In this document: piece after piece, positions 11,541-24,134 of the stretch | How the letters are laid out: each line of letters begins with the position of its first letter | Numbering within the stretch: position 1 is the first letter of the stretch | Origin: Punica granatum | Taxonomy: Eukaryota; Streptophyta; Magnoliopsida; Myrtales; Lythraceae | Assembly: GCF_007655135.1 (NCBI RefSeq) | Contig: NC_045131.1 | Span: 15,236,001-15,300,000 of the forward strand | DNA length: 64,000 nt | Direction: 5' to 3' | Translations under genes and position numbers: made by a program | The notes under the pieces: model-generated | Told to the model about the DNA's origin: nothing | What the model saw: only the letters and a program-made list of their open reading frames with translations | The model's database searches: none

Positions 11541-11548
11541 ACGAATTT

Positions 11549-11810
11549 GTTCTAAATTTTATTTTGTAATAAAAAAATCATAAGTTTTCTAAAATGTCTC
11601 AAAAATGACCTCCGTTATAACTTCCGTCAATTTTTGCTGCTGATGGTGGGTCCCTTTAACAGTCCACGTAGGTCACACATAGGCTAGTGGGTCCCTTTAA
11701 CAGTCCACGTAGGTCACACGTAGGCAAAAATTGACGAAGTTATAACGGAGGTCATTTTTGAGACATTTTAGAAAATTTATGGTTTTTATTGTTACAAGAC
11801 AAAATTTAGG
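11549..11810. mobile_element. Foldback MITE with 85-bp inverted arms
   Basis: 11549-11636 and 11724-11810 are nearly perfect reverse complements sharing CAAAAATGACCTCCGTTATAAC. The loop holds two tandem copies of a roughly 40-bp unit beginning GTGGGTCCCTTTAACAGTCC (about 11646 and 11687). Long inverted arms around a G/C-richer centre suggest a Mutator-like MITE. I could not fix the outermost ends or a 9-bp target duplication. Confidence 0.7.
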
Positions 11811-12499
11811 ACAAAACTGAGACATTTTACAAAACTTGGGTTTTTTTTTGTAATTTGCCCAATTTTTAAATACGGAGGCTTTTTTTCCCTAAATGTTCAT
11901 TTATTATATCTTATAAATTTTTTACCTTTAAAGTATTTCTCTTATTTTTTAAAAATTTTGGTTTAGTTTGATTCAAATTTTCTCACATCTCCAGAGAAGT
12001 TAAAACATTTCCAGAATTTTTTAATATTCTAATTTTCGCATTTTTACCATTATGATTACTGCCTTTTATTTTATTATTCTATTGCATTTTGGTTTTTTTA
12101 CGACTTCTCTTTCAAATTTCATAGTTTAAATTTGCTAAAATTGTTATTTATTTATTTTTTCATGTAATTTTTATGAATTTTTCTTCTTTTAAGACTTTCA
12201 TGAATTTTCCGTAACCCCTTTTATTTAAATTTTTTATTTGATTTTTTATTTTTGAATTGCTTTTATTTTTCTCTTAATTCTTTACTATTTCATTTATTTT
12301 TAAAAAAATCTCCAGATGTTAATTTGTTTCTTTTAAGTTTTATATTTAAATTTTTTTCGGAATAAAACTTTAGTTTTTTTACTTGCGGTGTCATCTCTTG
12401 ATTAAAGTGGCAGCAGACGGGGTCAGAGATAGGAGACGGACGATGTGCGTCCAAATTCTTGAAGTATGCATTCTTGGAAGTTGGAAGCATGAAAATCTT

Positions 12500-12778
12500 C
12501 TATTTTATAAACTTCAACAACATTTTGCTTCCATACACAAGTATTAAAAGATGCACAGAGTCGAGATACTTTGCGTCACTGAAGTCCCAATAATCGTCAT
12601 CTTCGAGCCGAGGAGGCTTGATGTTGCAGAAGCCATCCGGCAAATTCATCGCCCTTCTGATGATTTCTCTCTGGGATAACTTGTCATCTTCCCTGACCAG
12701 ACAGTGCTTTTTAAATCTGCTCTCTGCTGGAAGGGCGAGGCACCTTGAGTCAAGTGCGGTGTGCACCTGCTTCTCCAT
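12500..12778 (-). CDS. Unrecognised small ORF, 92 codons
   Basis: The frame reads MEKQVHTALDSRCLALPAES, then KKHCLVREDDKLSQREIIRR, a PPRLEDDDYWDF stretch and a hydrophobic C terminus. Composition is protein-like (charged, mixed, few A/T-driven residues) in contrast to the surroundings, and it ends 380 bp downstream of the START gene's stop, on the same strand. I do not recognise the family. Upstream the frame is open for only a few more codons before stops, so it could be the last exon or a relic of a lost gene. Confidence 0.3.
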   Translation of the reverse strand: MEKQVHTALDSRCLALPAESRFKKHCLVREDDKLSQREIIRRAMNLPDGFCNIKPPRLEDDDYWDFSDAKYLDSVHLLILVYGSKMLLKFIK

Positions 12779-13157
12779 CAACTTGGGCACGTCTCATCAG
12801 CTTAATTATCTGCTGCCCATGGAGGCGCAAGGATGCAGGCGAACAGATCGCATAGCACCTGCTTCACTCTCATGGCACAGTAGCTCTACTCATCCAACCC
12901 ATTCAGTCATTTTCCGGCCTTTTATTTCTTTCCGTAATCCTCCCTCATACTAAAACATAAATGAATCGCCTCTATTAGGAGGTAAGCGCTCAAATGAGGA
13001 GCACAAAAGGTCATAAATCGACCACACTATATCAATCTCTATGAGATTATCTCATTCAATAATACCCGATTCTCTGTCCTGCGTAGCAAAAATAATAATA
13101 CAATCACAAAGATAAAGATTTGGAACATGCGCATATGCGTTCAGTATCTATAGCCTC

Positions 13158-16100
13158 TCATCTCCGAGCAATTCTTTGCCCGGCTCCAAGTAACAGAGCC
13201 TTCCCTACTGCACCCGAATGAATCCCGAGCACAAGAGCCATGGTCCCGCCCACAACCATCCACTTCCAATCAATCCCTTTATCTCCCTGTCTTCTTTGAA
13301 TCTCTGTCTCATGATCTTTTTCCTCTTCATCGTTCGTCTGCTCCAAAGGATCTGAGCTTTCACAGAAGGGCATCTTCGTTGTGATTCTCGCCATTAGAGC
13401 ACTCCTAGATAGGGAAGACTCTGATTTTCTCGCATTCTGGTAAGCTCTCATCCCGGAGTGGAGTTTCTTGACTGTCCCCCACATCCCATGGCGGACTCCC
13501 AGCTTCGCCACATCTTTGGGGATCCCCATGTCCTCATAATGTACAAGTGTAACCTCACATGCAGATATTTGTCCCTCTCCTTTACGAGACTCCACTGCAA
13601 GTATTTTGGAAAATGGAACAAATAAGTGTAAGGTGTGAAAAGGCTGTTTTAGAGGTTTCAAATGAACCAGACCAAGCAAATAAATTTTATTATAAATTTT
13701 AAGCGTAAGCACATGAACAGAAAATTTTGTTTCTCAAGAAAACAAAAATTTCTACCAATCCACATCATTTAAACAAGGAAACTTAACAAAATCTCAAGAA
13801 TTGTTCACCCAATTCAATTTGTTTGGGCTGAACACCGGACAGCCCTAGATGGGTGGAGTTGAAATCATTAAAAGAAATTCCACCATTTCCACCCACACAA
13901 GCAGATCTTGTTTACATGGCAATTTTATTTGCAGATGTTTCATTCACTCATACAAAACATGGCATTATACAGTAAAATAGGCTTTTTGACAGCAGAACCT
14001 ACCAGGCTTGATGACCCAGCTCGAAAAATAGAGATCCACACGCCTCGGCTTATCACGCTTCTGTATAGCTGGATATGGCACACCCTGCACGACAATAATT
14101 CATGAATATAGGCTAATTTTCTTAGAAGTGGAAACAGTCTGTAAAAAATGCTTATACTAATTTCTTTTTTTAGCTTAAAAGAGAAAAGTGCTAAAAAATG
14201 TCCTGTATGGGTAAATTTAGGTATGTGCTTGGACTGTTTACATCAGTAGGAGACAGAAAGGACTGAGGCAAAATGTGAACACAAAAACCAGCTTCGATTT
14301 AATTCGTCCATGGAACATGGCACATTCATATTAGAATTATATGCATTATGTTCTGAATATAGTCGCTCAGAAAAAATAACATACGTTGAGATGCTTTTTC
14401 AAGGTCCAAATAGAAAAGCCAAAACCATATCTTTGAGGTCAATCATGGAGTCCAGCTTTAATCTCTCATACTAATACTAATGTTAATGTATTTGTCAGGC
14501 CATGCAATCAAGAGGAACTAAAGGATTACAAATGTTTTGGCATGATATCTGTAAAGATTATCAAGGAAGCAGAGAATGACACTAAAGAAACAGTAGGTGC
14601 TCGCCTTAGTAACACAATAATACTTTTTCCCGGACTCCCATATTCTTCGGCCAATAATGTATTCACGATCACTGCAGAAAAAGGGGAACTGCAATGCAAA
14701 AGGTGTAACATTATTGATCAAATCATATATTCCTAAAATATGGCAAAAAGTAATTAATATAGTTCCATATATATTTGCCATTTTAGGCAGCACGAACCTT
14801 TTTTATCCAGTGAACAATCGTTGTCCCTGTATGAGGGCATTCCTCAAGCGTTTTAAAGTATGCAAGCATGGGATCCCATTTTGGACGGAATTCATCATCC
14901 CAAAAGAAATCTCTGACCACTGCCGGACTGGCATCCTCAAATACAGTTCTGCTGCGATAAATTATGGGACCAGACTGATACGACAAAGGAACAATCAGAT
15001 ACCAAGATAAGGTTTGGTCAACTCCAGTGAGATGACAGGCTGAATTCACCAGACCAATTTATCGAAAGTACAGGTAACAGAAAATGTAATAGAAGTGCAT
15101 CCGTGTTTTACCAGGTTTCACACCCTTTCATTTTTCTCAAGCTTGGCATCAGGCACACACCAAAATTTATGAAAGTTTGGCCCACAACCAAGACAAAAGG
15201 AGCAAAATGCACAACCAAGTTTTCTGAAGCAGTGACAGGAATTCCCCATTACTGTCTTATAGGAGGAATGATCTAAAACGGTTCCGTAAAAGTTCTGACT
15301 TTATTTAATATTTTTCCTTGTTCTCTATCTTGCCAGTAATCCTTGTAAAGCCACCCAACCCCATGAACACCCAAACAAAACCATGGAATAGCAGAAGCCT
15401 TGGCCTCCTCACTAAGCCATGTTGGGGGAAACCCAACGTTGAATGATGCATAGGAAGTCAACCCTGAATACTTTGCAAGATCTTTTACCAGAACAGACAA
15501 GTAATTACAGACTCAAAGCTTGTTCAGAATTCATCCAACCTGTAAAGGTACTTCATCAACTTTGCAGAATTATCATTAGACACAATAGACCCAGTTCAGT
15601 GGTAGATTGGGTATTATCAAGAGAACATTGAATTACTCATGACAGCTGCAGTGCAACCTCAACCAATTTTTAAGATAAACTTGGGCAGAATGCTCATCTA
15701 ATAGAACAGTCAGTTAGTGGAGCAAATCCAAGAGCGAGCACAGATCTAAGCAGATAAGAAATTACTACTAAGCAGCCTGTGAAGTCATTCTAATCCAACA
15801 GGTGCTTCCAAATGTAAGACTAAGTATGAGATCTGATTGGGCAGGCATTGGGAGAGAAGTAAACATGATTATGACTTACAAGCAACAGAGGAAACTAACA
15901 GTTTCCCACCAAGATGGATCAGCTACATGTAATTTTTTTATACCAATGGCTCTTATATAGGTGAAAAAGAGAATACAACTTCTAAAAGGAGAGAGAGGAA
16001 CAGATAGATAGATTACAGCACACCACAGACATGTCACGTAATTTAATTTTTCCAATTTAACTATTCCGTTTCTAAGGCAATGTGATCAAAGTTAATTTAG

Positions 16101-17832
16101 GAAGCAAAAGAAAGGATTCTCAACAGCTCTGAAAGATAATAAGCAGATATAAAAAATTACATGAAGGTTACCTTAGGTTCATGGCGCCAAGCTTGGTATG
16201 CCATGTTAGGGGTGGTTCGCTCCATCATGCTCTGCCATTCCATCTCCCCAGCTTTCCCATCATAAAGTTGCAATAGGTGCTCCAAATCATTTTCAGTCAC
16301 AACCTCCGATTCTCTCCCAACATTTGGAGTGTCAAGCCTGCAAGTTATTATAATGCAACAAAATCATTAAAGAAGCAAGAAACCACTCTCAGTAAACACC
16401 CTAAACCAACACGGAGATAGATACTGTAACATCAATAAAGATGTCATACAGTGACTGAATCTCCTGCATGAACAAATTTCTGTAAAGTAGACAAGAATAT
16501 ATCTCAAGAGGTAAAATAGTTCTGCAGCAATTGCTTGTATATCAATGTTGTAGCTTCCCAACTATCCCAAGATGCGTGAAAGAGATACATGCAACACCCC
16601 TAAAGCAGTGAGATCAACTCCTTTTCTCTATTCAATCATCGTGCAACACCCCTAAGCAGTGAGATCAACTGTTCCTTTCCTCTATTCAATTATCACTATC
16701 TCTTGATACTCAATTACTTGATTAATTCATCATATCACAGTCCCACAGCAGAATAAACTATACAATAAAATTTCCATGTATCACACTTCCCGCATTCAAG
16801 AACATATTCAACCAGGTCTTCTGCCTGTCTTAGAACAGTTCTCTACCCCATCAAGATATATACTTCCCCAAGTTTCCACCATCAACTATTTATACTTCCC
16901 CGAGGTTCAATCATCACATATTTCACCACCAACAGAGATATTTGTTCCCATGGTCCACTTGTGACTTGACTGGTTCGTCTATCAACGGAACCATGTACCA
17001 GTACTCTGAGTGGATCCAAACCCATATGCACCAGCAACAATCTAGTGGATAAAGCAAGACGAACTCCTGAAACTCGCAGGTAACTTGACTTTCTACAACC
17101 AATGGATGTCCGCTTGCAGGAGACCTGCTTATTTCAGCTCAAACTGCATCTTAACCCTAAGGGATTCCACGATACAAATAGGGACAATCGACCCATAATT
17201 TAGGGCATTGGGGATCCTCATTTACCATGAATGCCTTCGAGAAAAACACAAATTTCGAGTTTTAAAGCCAAACTGACCACTGCAATGATTATGCCACAGC
17301 TCAAACAAACCTAGTAAGAAAATCACCAACTTGCAGCACAGTATACAGTACATTGTACTCCGCCGAGCAATGTCGAACAGCTAACCGATAGCCAGAAAAT
17401 GACACTCCCAACGAGAGTAGAAGCTCAGAAAATGAAAACGAAATCGTCATAAACCACTAACCTCGCAGGCTCGCCGCTTCTCTCCGCGGACTCAGCATTC
17501 TTGGGCGAGGTGGAAGCGGCGGACTTGCCTTTATTCCTGATGTTGAACCAGATGGCCCGGCAGGCAGAGAAAGCAGAGAGGGCCGTGAAGGCGAGCCAAA
17601 GCCGTCGAGCCCCGAAGCCGGGGGGGGCAGCGGCGGTGAGGAGGAAGCGGAACTTGCTGCGGAGGCCGAGGTAGAGGAGGCCGGTCCAGCGGGGGCGCCA
17701 GGACCAGCCAATGAGGAGGCCGATCATGACGGCGAGCCAAATCGGGACTGCGCAAAGCAATATGTCGACAAATGTCTCCGTCAGGGACGGCTTCCGGAGA
17801 AAATCGGCCAGATCGAAGAAGGCCTCCTCCAT
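13158..17832 (-). CDS. START-domain lipid-transfer protein with two membrane segments
   Basis: Six exons: 17832-17462, 16337-16172, 14974-14798, 14688-14605, 14084-14003 and 13594-13158. All phases agree and give 438 residues. The N terminus (FVDILLCAVPIWLAVMIGLL) is a membrane segment followed by an Arg/Trp-rich stretch. The START domain begins at ENDLEHLLQLYDGKAGEMEW and runs through RTVFEDASPAVVRDFFWDDE, FPFFCSDREYIIGRRIW, GVPYPAIQKRDKPRRVDLYF and ISACEVTLVHYEDMGIPKDV. A second hydrophobic segment (MVVGGTMALVLGIHSG) lies near the C terminus, just before a basic tail. This matches the plant PCTP-like START family (Arabidopsis At1g55960 type), thought to bind lipids at membranes; the ligand is unknown. 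Intron 4 needs a GC donor: AAG|GCGAGC at 14604, acceptor at 14085. The family's VTK-GV junction supports this. Intron 1 holds two tandem 51-bp units (about 16590-16694). The start is the only ATG upstream of the membrane segment. Confidence 0.92.
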
Positions 17833-17944
17833 GGTTGTCGTCGGTTCCCGTTCTCTGGCGGCGCGTCCGTACTACGTCGCAGCTACATCTATCGGATTCC
17901 GATAGAGAGACAGAGAGAGAGAGGAGACGACGGAGACGACTTCT

Positions 17945-17945
<1 letters not shown>

Positions 17946-17977
<32 letters not shown>
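17946..17977. repeat. (GA)n tract upstream of the START gene
   Basis: About 16 GA units lie 114 bp before the start codon (CT repeat in the coding-strand sense). CT-rich tracts of this kind are common in plant leaders and core promoters. No TATA box is obvious near it. Confidence 0.85.
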
Positions 17978-17980
<3 letters not shown>

Positions 17981-18247
17981 GAGAGGGAGGGAGAGGTGGG
18001 GGGCTTGGTTAGATTTTGACTGTGCTGGAGATGACGTGGAAGTCTCGGAGACCGTTGATGTTGGTTAGTGAGCGGGCGGGATCCTTCCCACCACCTCTCT
18101 CCCTATGGCGCGTGGATGTAGTCGCCAAAAGCTAAAAGGGATTTAATTTCTGTTTTTTTTTTCACCTTTGGGATAATGAAAGAATTTAGTTGTTTGCGCG
18201 AAAGAAAATTTCACCGGGTTTTGCTTTATTATAGTTTTCCCACTGAA

Positions 18248-19527
18248 TTATTATCTCGTGCATTGCACGGATATGTTTCAAATTTCACTGAGTAATTTTT
18301 TTATTATAATTGAGTTAAAATATTTTACTGTTATAATCTTATTAAATTAAATTAATAGCTATCACCAAATGAGAGAAAAATTATACGATTCTCTAACTTT
18401 CAAATTGATACTTTACATTTTTTTGGACCCGTAAAACTATTTGATGAGTTAAAACACATATAATATGAAGATATTACAAAAAAAAAAAATCAGATCTTGA
18501 GTCGGTGAAAATTCATTGTTTGGTACTTGGACGTTAATTTTTAATTCCCATGTACTTGATCGTAATTTTATAATATTTTCAATATCTATACTATAACCCC
18601 AATTTTACTTATTAATTTTTGTCACTCTTTGTGTTTTTCATTTATATTTAGTTCTAATTGTAATTTAGGATATTCTTTTTAACATGTTGAATATAAAATT
18701 GCATAAGTTTCACGAATTGGTTATAACTTATTTCTTTTTCCACGGTATTTTTATTATCATTTTTCATATTTAGATTTCCTTTTATATTTTCTTTTGTTGT
18801 AGTTCTATTTTATGTAATTTATTAAAATTTTAAGTATGATTTGATTCTATTTTTTTTCTCGTTTGATATATATGTGGATATATAAAATAGACTCTCAAAT
18901 AATTTTTTCTTTGGAAAATTAAGATATATTTTTCATTTTTTAAGTGCATTATTTTTGCCACATTTAATGCAAGTCAAGTAAGTTCTTCTATAATTTTTAA
19001 TACCGAAGAAAAATTAAGTTGTCTTCTATTTGTTCTTGTTATACATATATATATATGCAGATATATAATATAAATTCTTAATTTATTTTTCAATTTTTGA
19101 TAGTAAAATAATTTTCTTTTACTATTTTTCCTAGTGCATTAATCTAAGCACATTTGATACTATTCGAGTGAGCTTTTTAAATAAAAAATTAATGCATTAT
19201 TTTAAGCACATGTAATGCTAGTAAAGTAAGGTTTTTTATAATTTTTTATTTCGGAAAAAATTAAGTTGACTTTTATTTTTTTTCTTGTTAAATATATATA
19301 TGGATATAAAATAAATTCATAAGTTAATTTTGAAATTTCCAAATTAAAATTATTTTATTTTCCTATTTCAAGTGCATTAACTTAAGCACATTTAATACTA
19401 CTCAAGTTAGTCTTTTATAATTATTAATTCCGAAAATTAAATTAAATTTTTCTTCGATTTTGAAGTGTATTAATTTAAACAAATTTAATGCTCTTCAAGT
19501 GAGTTTTACTATAGGTATAGATTGTCA
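18248..19527. repeat. Repeat with GTGCATTGCACGG head and TATAGATTG tail
   Basis: It starts TTATTATCTCGTGCATTGCACGG and ends CTATAGGTATAGATTG. Inside, a roughly 180-bp A/T-rich module (AAGTGCATTA…AGCACATTTAATGC…AAGTAAG) recurs about four times between 18940 and 19500. Similar heads and tails are seen at 7285-8960 and 43813-45820. There is no open frame and no terminal inverted repeat. The class is unresolved. Confidence 0.5.
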
Positions 19528-19594
19528 TGTGGAAAGGTCTTCAAGTAATGACTGTTCTACTACTCCGACAACTAATTAAATCGACAATTACTGT

Positions 19595-21342
19595 TATCCA
19601 AAAGGGAAAATAGCATGAAAAGCTAATTACTTTCATGAAACTACTCGATCTATCAATTTTTTTAAATTTTAGTCTGAAAAATCACAACGTTTACCTTCGT
19701 TTCCCTAATATATCAATCCGTTAATTGGACCGTCAAAATTGCTGATGCTAGCGTTAACGACGCTGATGTGGCAAACGGTTGCCTACATTGATGGCATGCC
19801 ATAAACTTTTTAACCTAAAAAATCACATAGTTTTCTTTTTTTCCTTTTATCTACCAAAATATTAATAAATTTTTCCTCATCTACCAAAATATCAATAATT
19901 TTAAAAAATCACATAGTCTGCTTATGTTTCCGCATTTACGAAGTTATGGTTTCTTTCAAAAAATCACATCTATCAAAATATAAATTCTTTGAATGATTAT
20001 AAGTTTGAATTAGGGACATATATGTGTGTGTTGATTTGAATGTTAAAAGAAGTTTTAGTTGAAAAGAAGTGTTAGAACAATTACAACTTTATCATTTGCA
20101 AATCAAAAGAATATCCATATCTGTTATCACTTTAAGTAATATAGGAACTTAGACATATTGTACTGTAAAAACAATAACCATGCCAAAATAATCATTCCAA
20201 CAGAACTTGTGCACACCAACATCTATAAACTTTTAGCATAGTTCAACTTGTTGGACACAAGTTCTATTGGAATGATTATATTGCAAAGTATAATATGTTT
20301 ATGGAAGCATGATAAAAGTGGGTCGTGCCATATAGTCTCCAAATACTTCGTTTCTATATGAAATTTTCTCGATCTTTTGAGCTTTTTATAAATATTAAAA
20401 TTTTAGAAATATATAGATATAGATTTGTGAAATTGTTCATTATTTTATGGATTTTCAAAGTTTTCTTTAATTTTTAATATTAAAAATAAATAAGTATAGA
20501 TTTGTGAAACTAGTCGTTATTTTCTTGGATTTTTTAATTTTTTAGGAAAATAAATTTTATTTTTATTTATAAAGCATATAGATATAGATATATGAGATAG
20601 ATTTTTATTTTCTCGCATGTACGTAGTTTAATTTTAGGTAAATCCACAATTAATTTTTTGGATGTGAGTTTTCCAACTATTTATTTTTTTTCTCGCACAT
20701 AAACTTTTTTAGAATTTTAGGATTTTTCAATTTTGTGTTTGTAGTTTAGGTGTTAAATTTTGATGAATTTCTATCTCTAGCAATTTCATCATATCTATAT
20801 TATTAAAATTTAATAACAATCGGTCAGGGAAATCTACATCTACTTGAACCATGCCAAAATAACCAAGCAAAAATAAGTTGAACCATGCTAAAGTAATCGA
20901 TCCCCGTGTTCAAAAACTCCAACCATGCTAAATAACCATGTTAAAATTTTATAGTTATTGGTGTGCACAATTTCTGTTGGAATAGTTATTTTGGCATGGT
21001 TATTGTTTTTGTAGTGTATAATATGTCTAAGTTCCTATACTACTTAATATGATAACAAATATGCGTGTTCTTTTAATATTTTGGTAGATGAGAAAAAACA
21101 AAGCAAATTATGTGTTTTTTACATTAAAAGTTTGTGGCATACCATCTACGTAAGCAATCATCTGCCACATTAGCGCCGTTAACAGCCAAGTCAGAGATTT
21201 TAACAATCCAATTAATGGATTGGTAGATCAAGAAAATAGAGGTAAAATGTTGTGATTTTTCATGCCAAAATTTTAAAAAATTGGTAAATCGAGAAATTTT
21301 ATGAAAGTAATTGATTTTTCAAGCTATTTTCCATATCCAAAA
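19595..21342. mobile_element. Mutator-like element with long TIRs and 9-bp target duplication
   Basis: TATCCAAAA at 19595-19603 is repeated exactly at 21334-21342. Between them, the element starts GGGAAAATAGC and ends GCTATTTTCCA, and the inversion continues for hundreds of bases. The left arm (TTACTTTCATGAAAC…, ATCCGTTAATTGGAC, TGATGTGGCAAACGG, ACAATAACCATGCCAAAATA) is matched in reverse on the right between about 20935 and 21333. The left arm is longer because of internal duplications (repeated AAAAAATCACAT and ATCTACCAAAATAT). No transposase frame is present, so it is non-autonomous. Nine-base duplications with long inverted arms are typical of MULEs. Confidence 0.85.
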
Positions 21343-23034
21343 CATTATTAATAGTAAGTACGTCATGCATCATCGTGAATAACGTCTTACCTGCTAATAA
21401 AAAATTAGAGGAGAATGATATATACTTTTTTTAAATTTGTCTATTGTTTATTTAATTGTAAGTATTAGTGTACTTGAATTCTTTTCGAAAAGTACAAGAA
21501 AAGCATAAATAAAAAAATTAATAAGATTAATTTAAATAAACGGATAATTAAGTCACTAATTCTAACCAAGCATTCAATAAAGTCTTGTGCAACGTAATAT
21601 ACTTCTTAATTTCAACACTATTTTGTTTCGTATGGTCTTATTAAAAAAACTCTTTTTCGTTTGGTATTACCATTACAAAAGGTTAAATGGACACAAAAAA
21701 AAACTTTATATTGTTATTATATTTACCTTGAACTCTTTTTCGGTGTAAAATTACAAGCTATCATTTAGTTTTCAAATTCATCACATTTCTAATTTTATAG
21801 TTTACTAACTTATGTGGATGTTGACTTTTTAGTCTTATCGCTAAGAGGGCATCATCTAATTACAAAATAATTTTTAAAAAATTCAAAAATAAAAAGTAAA
21901 AAAGAAAACATAACGGAAAAACTAATCACTTGTCACAACAAACATTTGCTAGTGGTGACAAGCTCACCAATGGCCTTAAACCCTTGGATGAGGTTCTCAC
22001 GACAACGACAACTTCATCCTCAATGGTGGAAGTGACTAGGGAGACAGCCACCCTCGAAATTGCACCCACGACCGGTTTCTAGCGATTTATAAGTATTAGG
22101 GCATTATCTGTAGCCCCCAATCCTAGCAACCACTTTGCCCGACAATGAACCTCGTTTATTTTAGGCTAATTTTCTATTCTCTCAATATTTTTTTGGGTCT
22201 TTTATAATTTAGATAAATGGTGCGTAGATGCCATGGTAGTTATAAGATTGAAAAATCACGTCCATGTTATTTATAAAACAGAAAAATTGAAGATACAATG
22301 ATATGAAACACAAATAAAAAGTTCGTCATTTGACGTGAAAAAAAAAAGGTTACGATGGATTTAAAAATTACTTTGGATTTTTTTTGTGTTATTTACCCAT
22401 GATTATTATGAGTGGTAGAGGAGATAACTTTTGGCTTTTTTTCTATATTTTTTTATTTATTTTTCAAGGTGGCCAGTAAACTGGAGTTAGAGTTACAGGA
22501 CAAAAGTCTATGATTGCCGGTGAACGTCACGTGCCCGGGGCTCCGCGTCGTGAAGGGGAGGAGGTTCATATGGGATATTTCACATTTGAACATGTGTACA
22601 TATATACTTATATACATACATATATATATTTTAATTAAGGCAAAGACTGTACTGCAAAAAGAAGAGGGGAAGAGGGATTAGGAAGGGAAGATGCTTTTCT
22701 GGAGAGTGGATATTCTCCTCCACCTAACTTCAATTATTAATCTTTACTTTATTAATCTTAACTTATTTTATGTTTTTTTTAAAAAATTTATATAGTTTCT
22801 TGATATACTGAATACGCATTCGCGACATGCCGGCACTATTATTGTCTGAGTGTTTCTTAATTAATCTTTTTCGAAAGTTTAATAAAAGTTTAATTCTAAA
22901 AATTTTATGAATCTAATTTATTTTATCTTGATCCACTATTATTGTGTTATGTCATTTCGTAATTCAAATAATTTAGGGTATGATAAATATGATTTTTTTT
23001 TTAAATTTAGAGGGACTTTCTAATTACATATTTT

Positions 23035-23036
<2 letters not shown>
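21343..23036. other. Spacer without recognisable gene
   Basis: AT-rich. A less AT-rich island at about 21950-22145 reads weakly like coding sequence (LTNGLKPLDEVLTTTTT) but is stop-interrupted and unrecognised. A GC-rich patch near 22520-22570 (CACGTGCCCGGGGCTCCGCG) has no associated frame. Confidence 0.4.
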
Positions 23037-23037
<1 letters not shown>

Positions 23038-23065
<28 letters not shown>

Positions 23066-23067
23066 TG
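23038..23067. repeat. (TA)n microsatellite
   Basis: About 14 TA units. Confidence 0.95.
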
Positions 23068-24134
23068 CTCCATCGTGAGATATACACTTGCACGAAATTA
23101 TTGAAAAAGAGTCAATGACAGCAAAAATAACAAACTAAAATGACGATAGGTTTACCGTTTAACACAATTTGTTTCCAAAATAAAAAATGGTATTTTTAGG
23201 GTGTAAATTAAAATAATAATAAAAACAAATAACACCAAAGCAAAATCTTAAATTCGAGTTCTTGTGAATTTAGAAAATCTGCGCTGTAAATGTTTTACTT
23301 CTTAGTAGGTCTATTCGGCTCGACTATATTAGTCAGGATCCAATTGAATTTTAGAATATCATGATTCACACTGAAAAAAGAAAAAACAAATAACAAATAA
23401 CAAAACAAAACTGCCAAAACGAACCAGCTGAACCAAAATAAACAGTACCCATCCAAACCGGTTCTCTAATAGTGCAGATCTTTTGCCCAAAGGATGTCGG
23501 GATAGTTATTTATAATGTTCCATTCGGTTAATTGCGATTAGCCGATTCGAACCTATTTTTAAATTATTTCTCAACAAATAATATAAGTAAGACAAAAGCA
23601 ATCTCATACCTAGTCACAAGTCACGGCTGATCGAGAAGAAGTTGATAATTCACGATCTTAATGAAAATGACAATGCCAGAAAGTTCATATCGGATTGACT
23701 ATCACGAGAATCCTAAAAATGCCTTTTCTTCTTCAAATGGATCGGATCGGCAAAAATCGAATCGAACTGAATCAAATCAAATTTTTTTAATGATTATCAT
23801 GTATAATTAAAAACGGTTAAACGGTTAACCGGACCGTGAAAATTGTTTGGCATGGTTTACCTCCAAGCTGAACGAACCTACATCGGATCGACGATCATCA
23901 TGGACTGCACTGCCTAAATTGAACAAAATGTGAACGTAAATTGAAAATTTTTCGCTACTTCTCTCCCATCCAACTTCTGTCAAATTACATCGTATCACCA
24001 TGGCATGCACTGCATAACTTTTAGTTTTTACATCATAAAGCAAGCTATCTCCTCCGACGATGAATAGGCCAATATACCAAGGAAAGACCGCCTAGGATCG
24101 GGACCATGTGAATTGCTGTCCAGATCAAATAGCT
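23068..24134. other. Spacer downstream of the amidohydrolase gene
   Basis: No gene seen. GAACCAGCTGAACC, CCAAACCGGTTCT and AAACGGTTAACCGGACCG motifs at 23420-23840 look like remnants of a hAT-type MITE rich in 'gaaccggttcggtt' words. The 3' untranslated region of the neighbouring gene should lie just left of 24135. Confidence 0.35.

Noticed and set aside
17457..18068. Several Pro- and Arg-rich frames overlapping START exon 1 and the GA tract
   Set aside because: They are alternative frames and antisense of a GC-rich exon and a microsatellite; no domain, and exon 1 has a clear membrane segment in its own frame.
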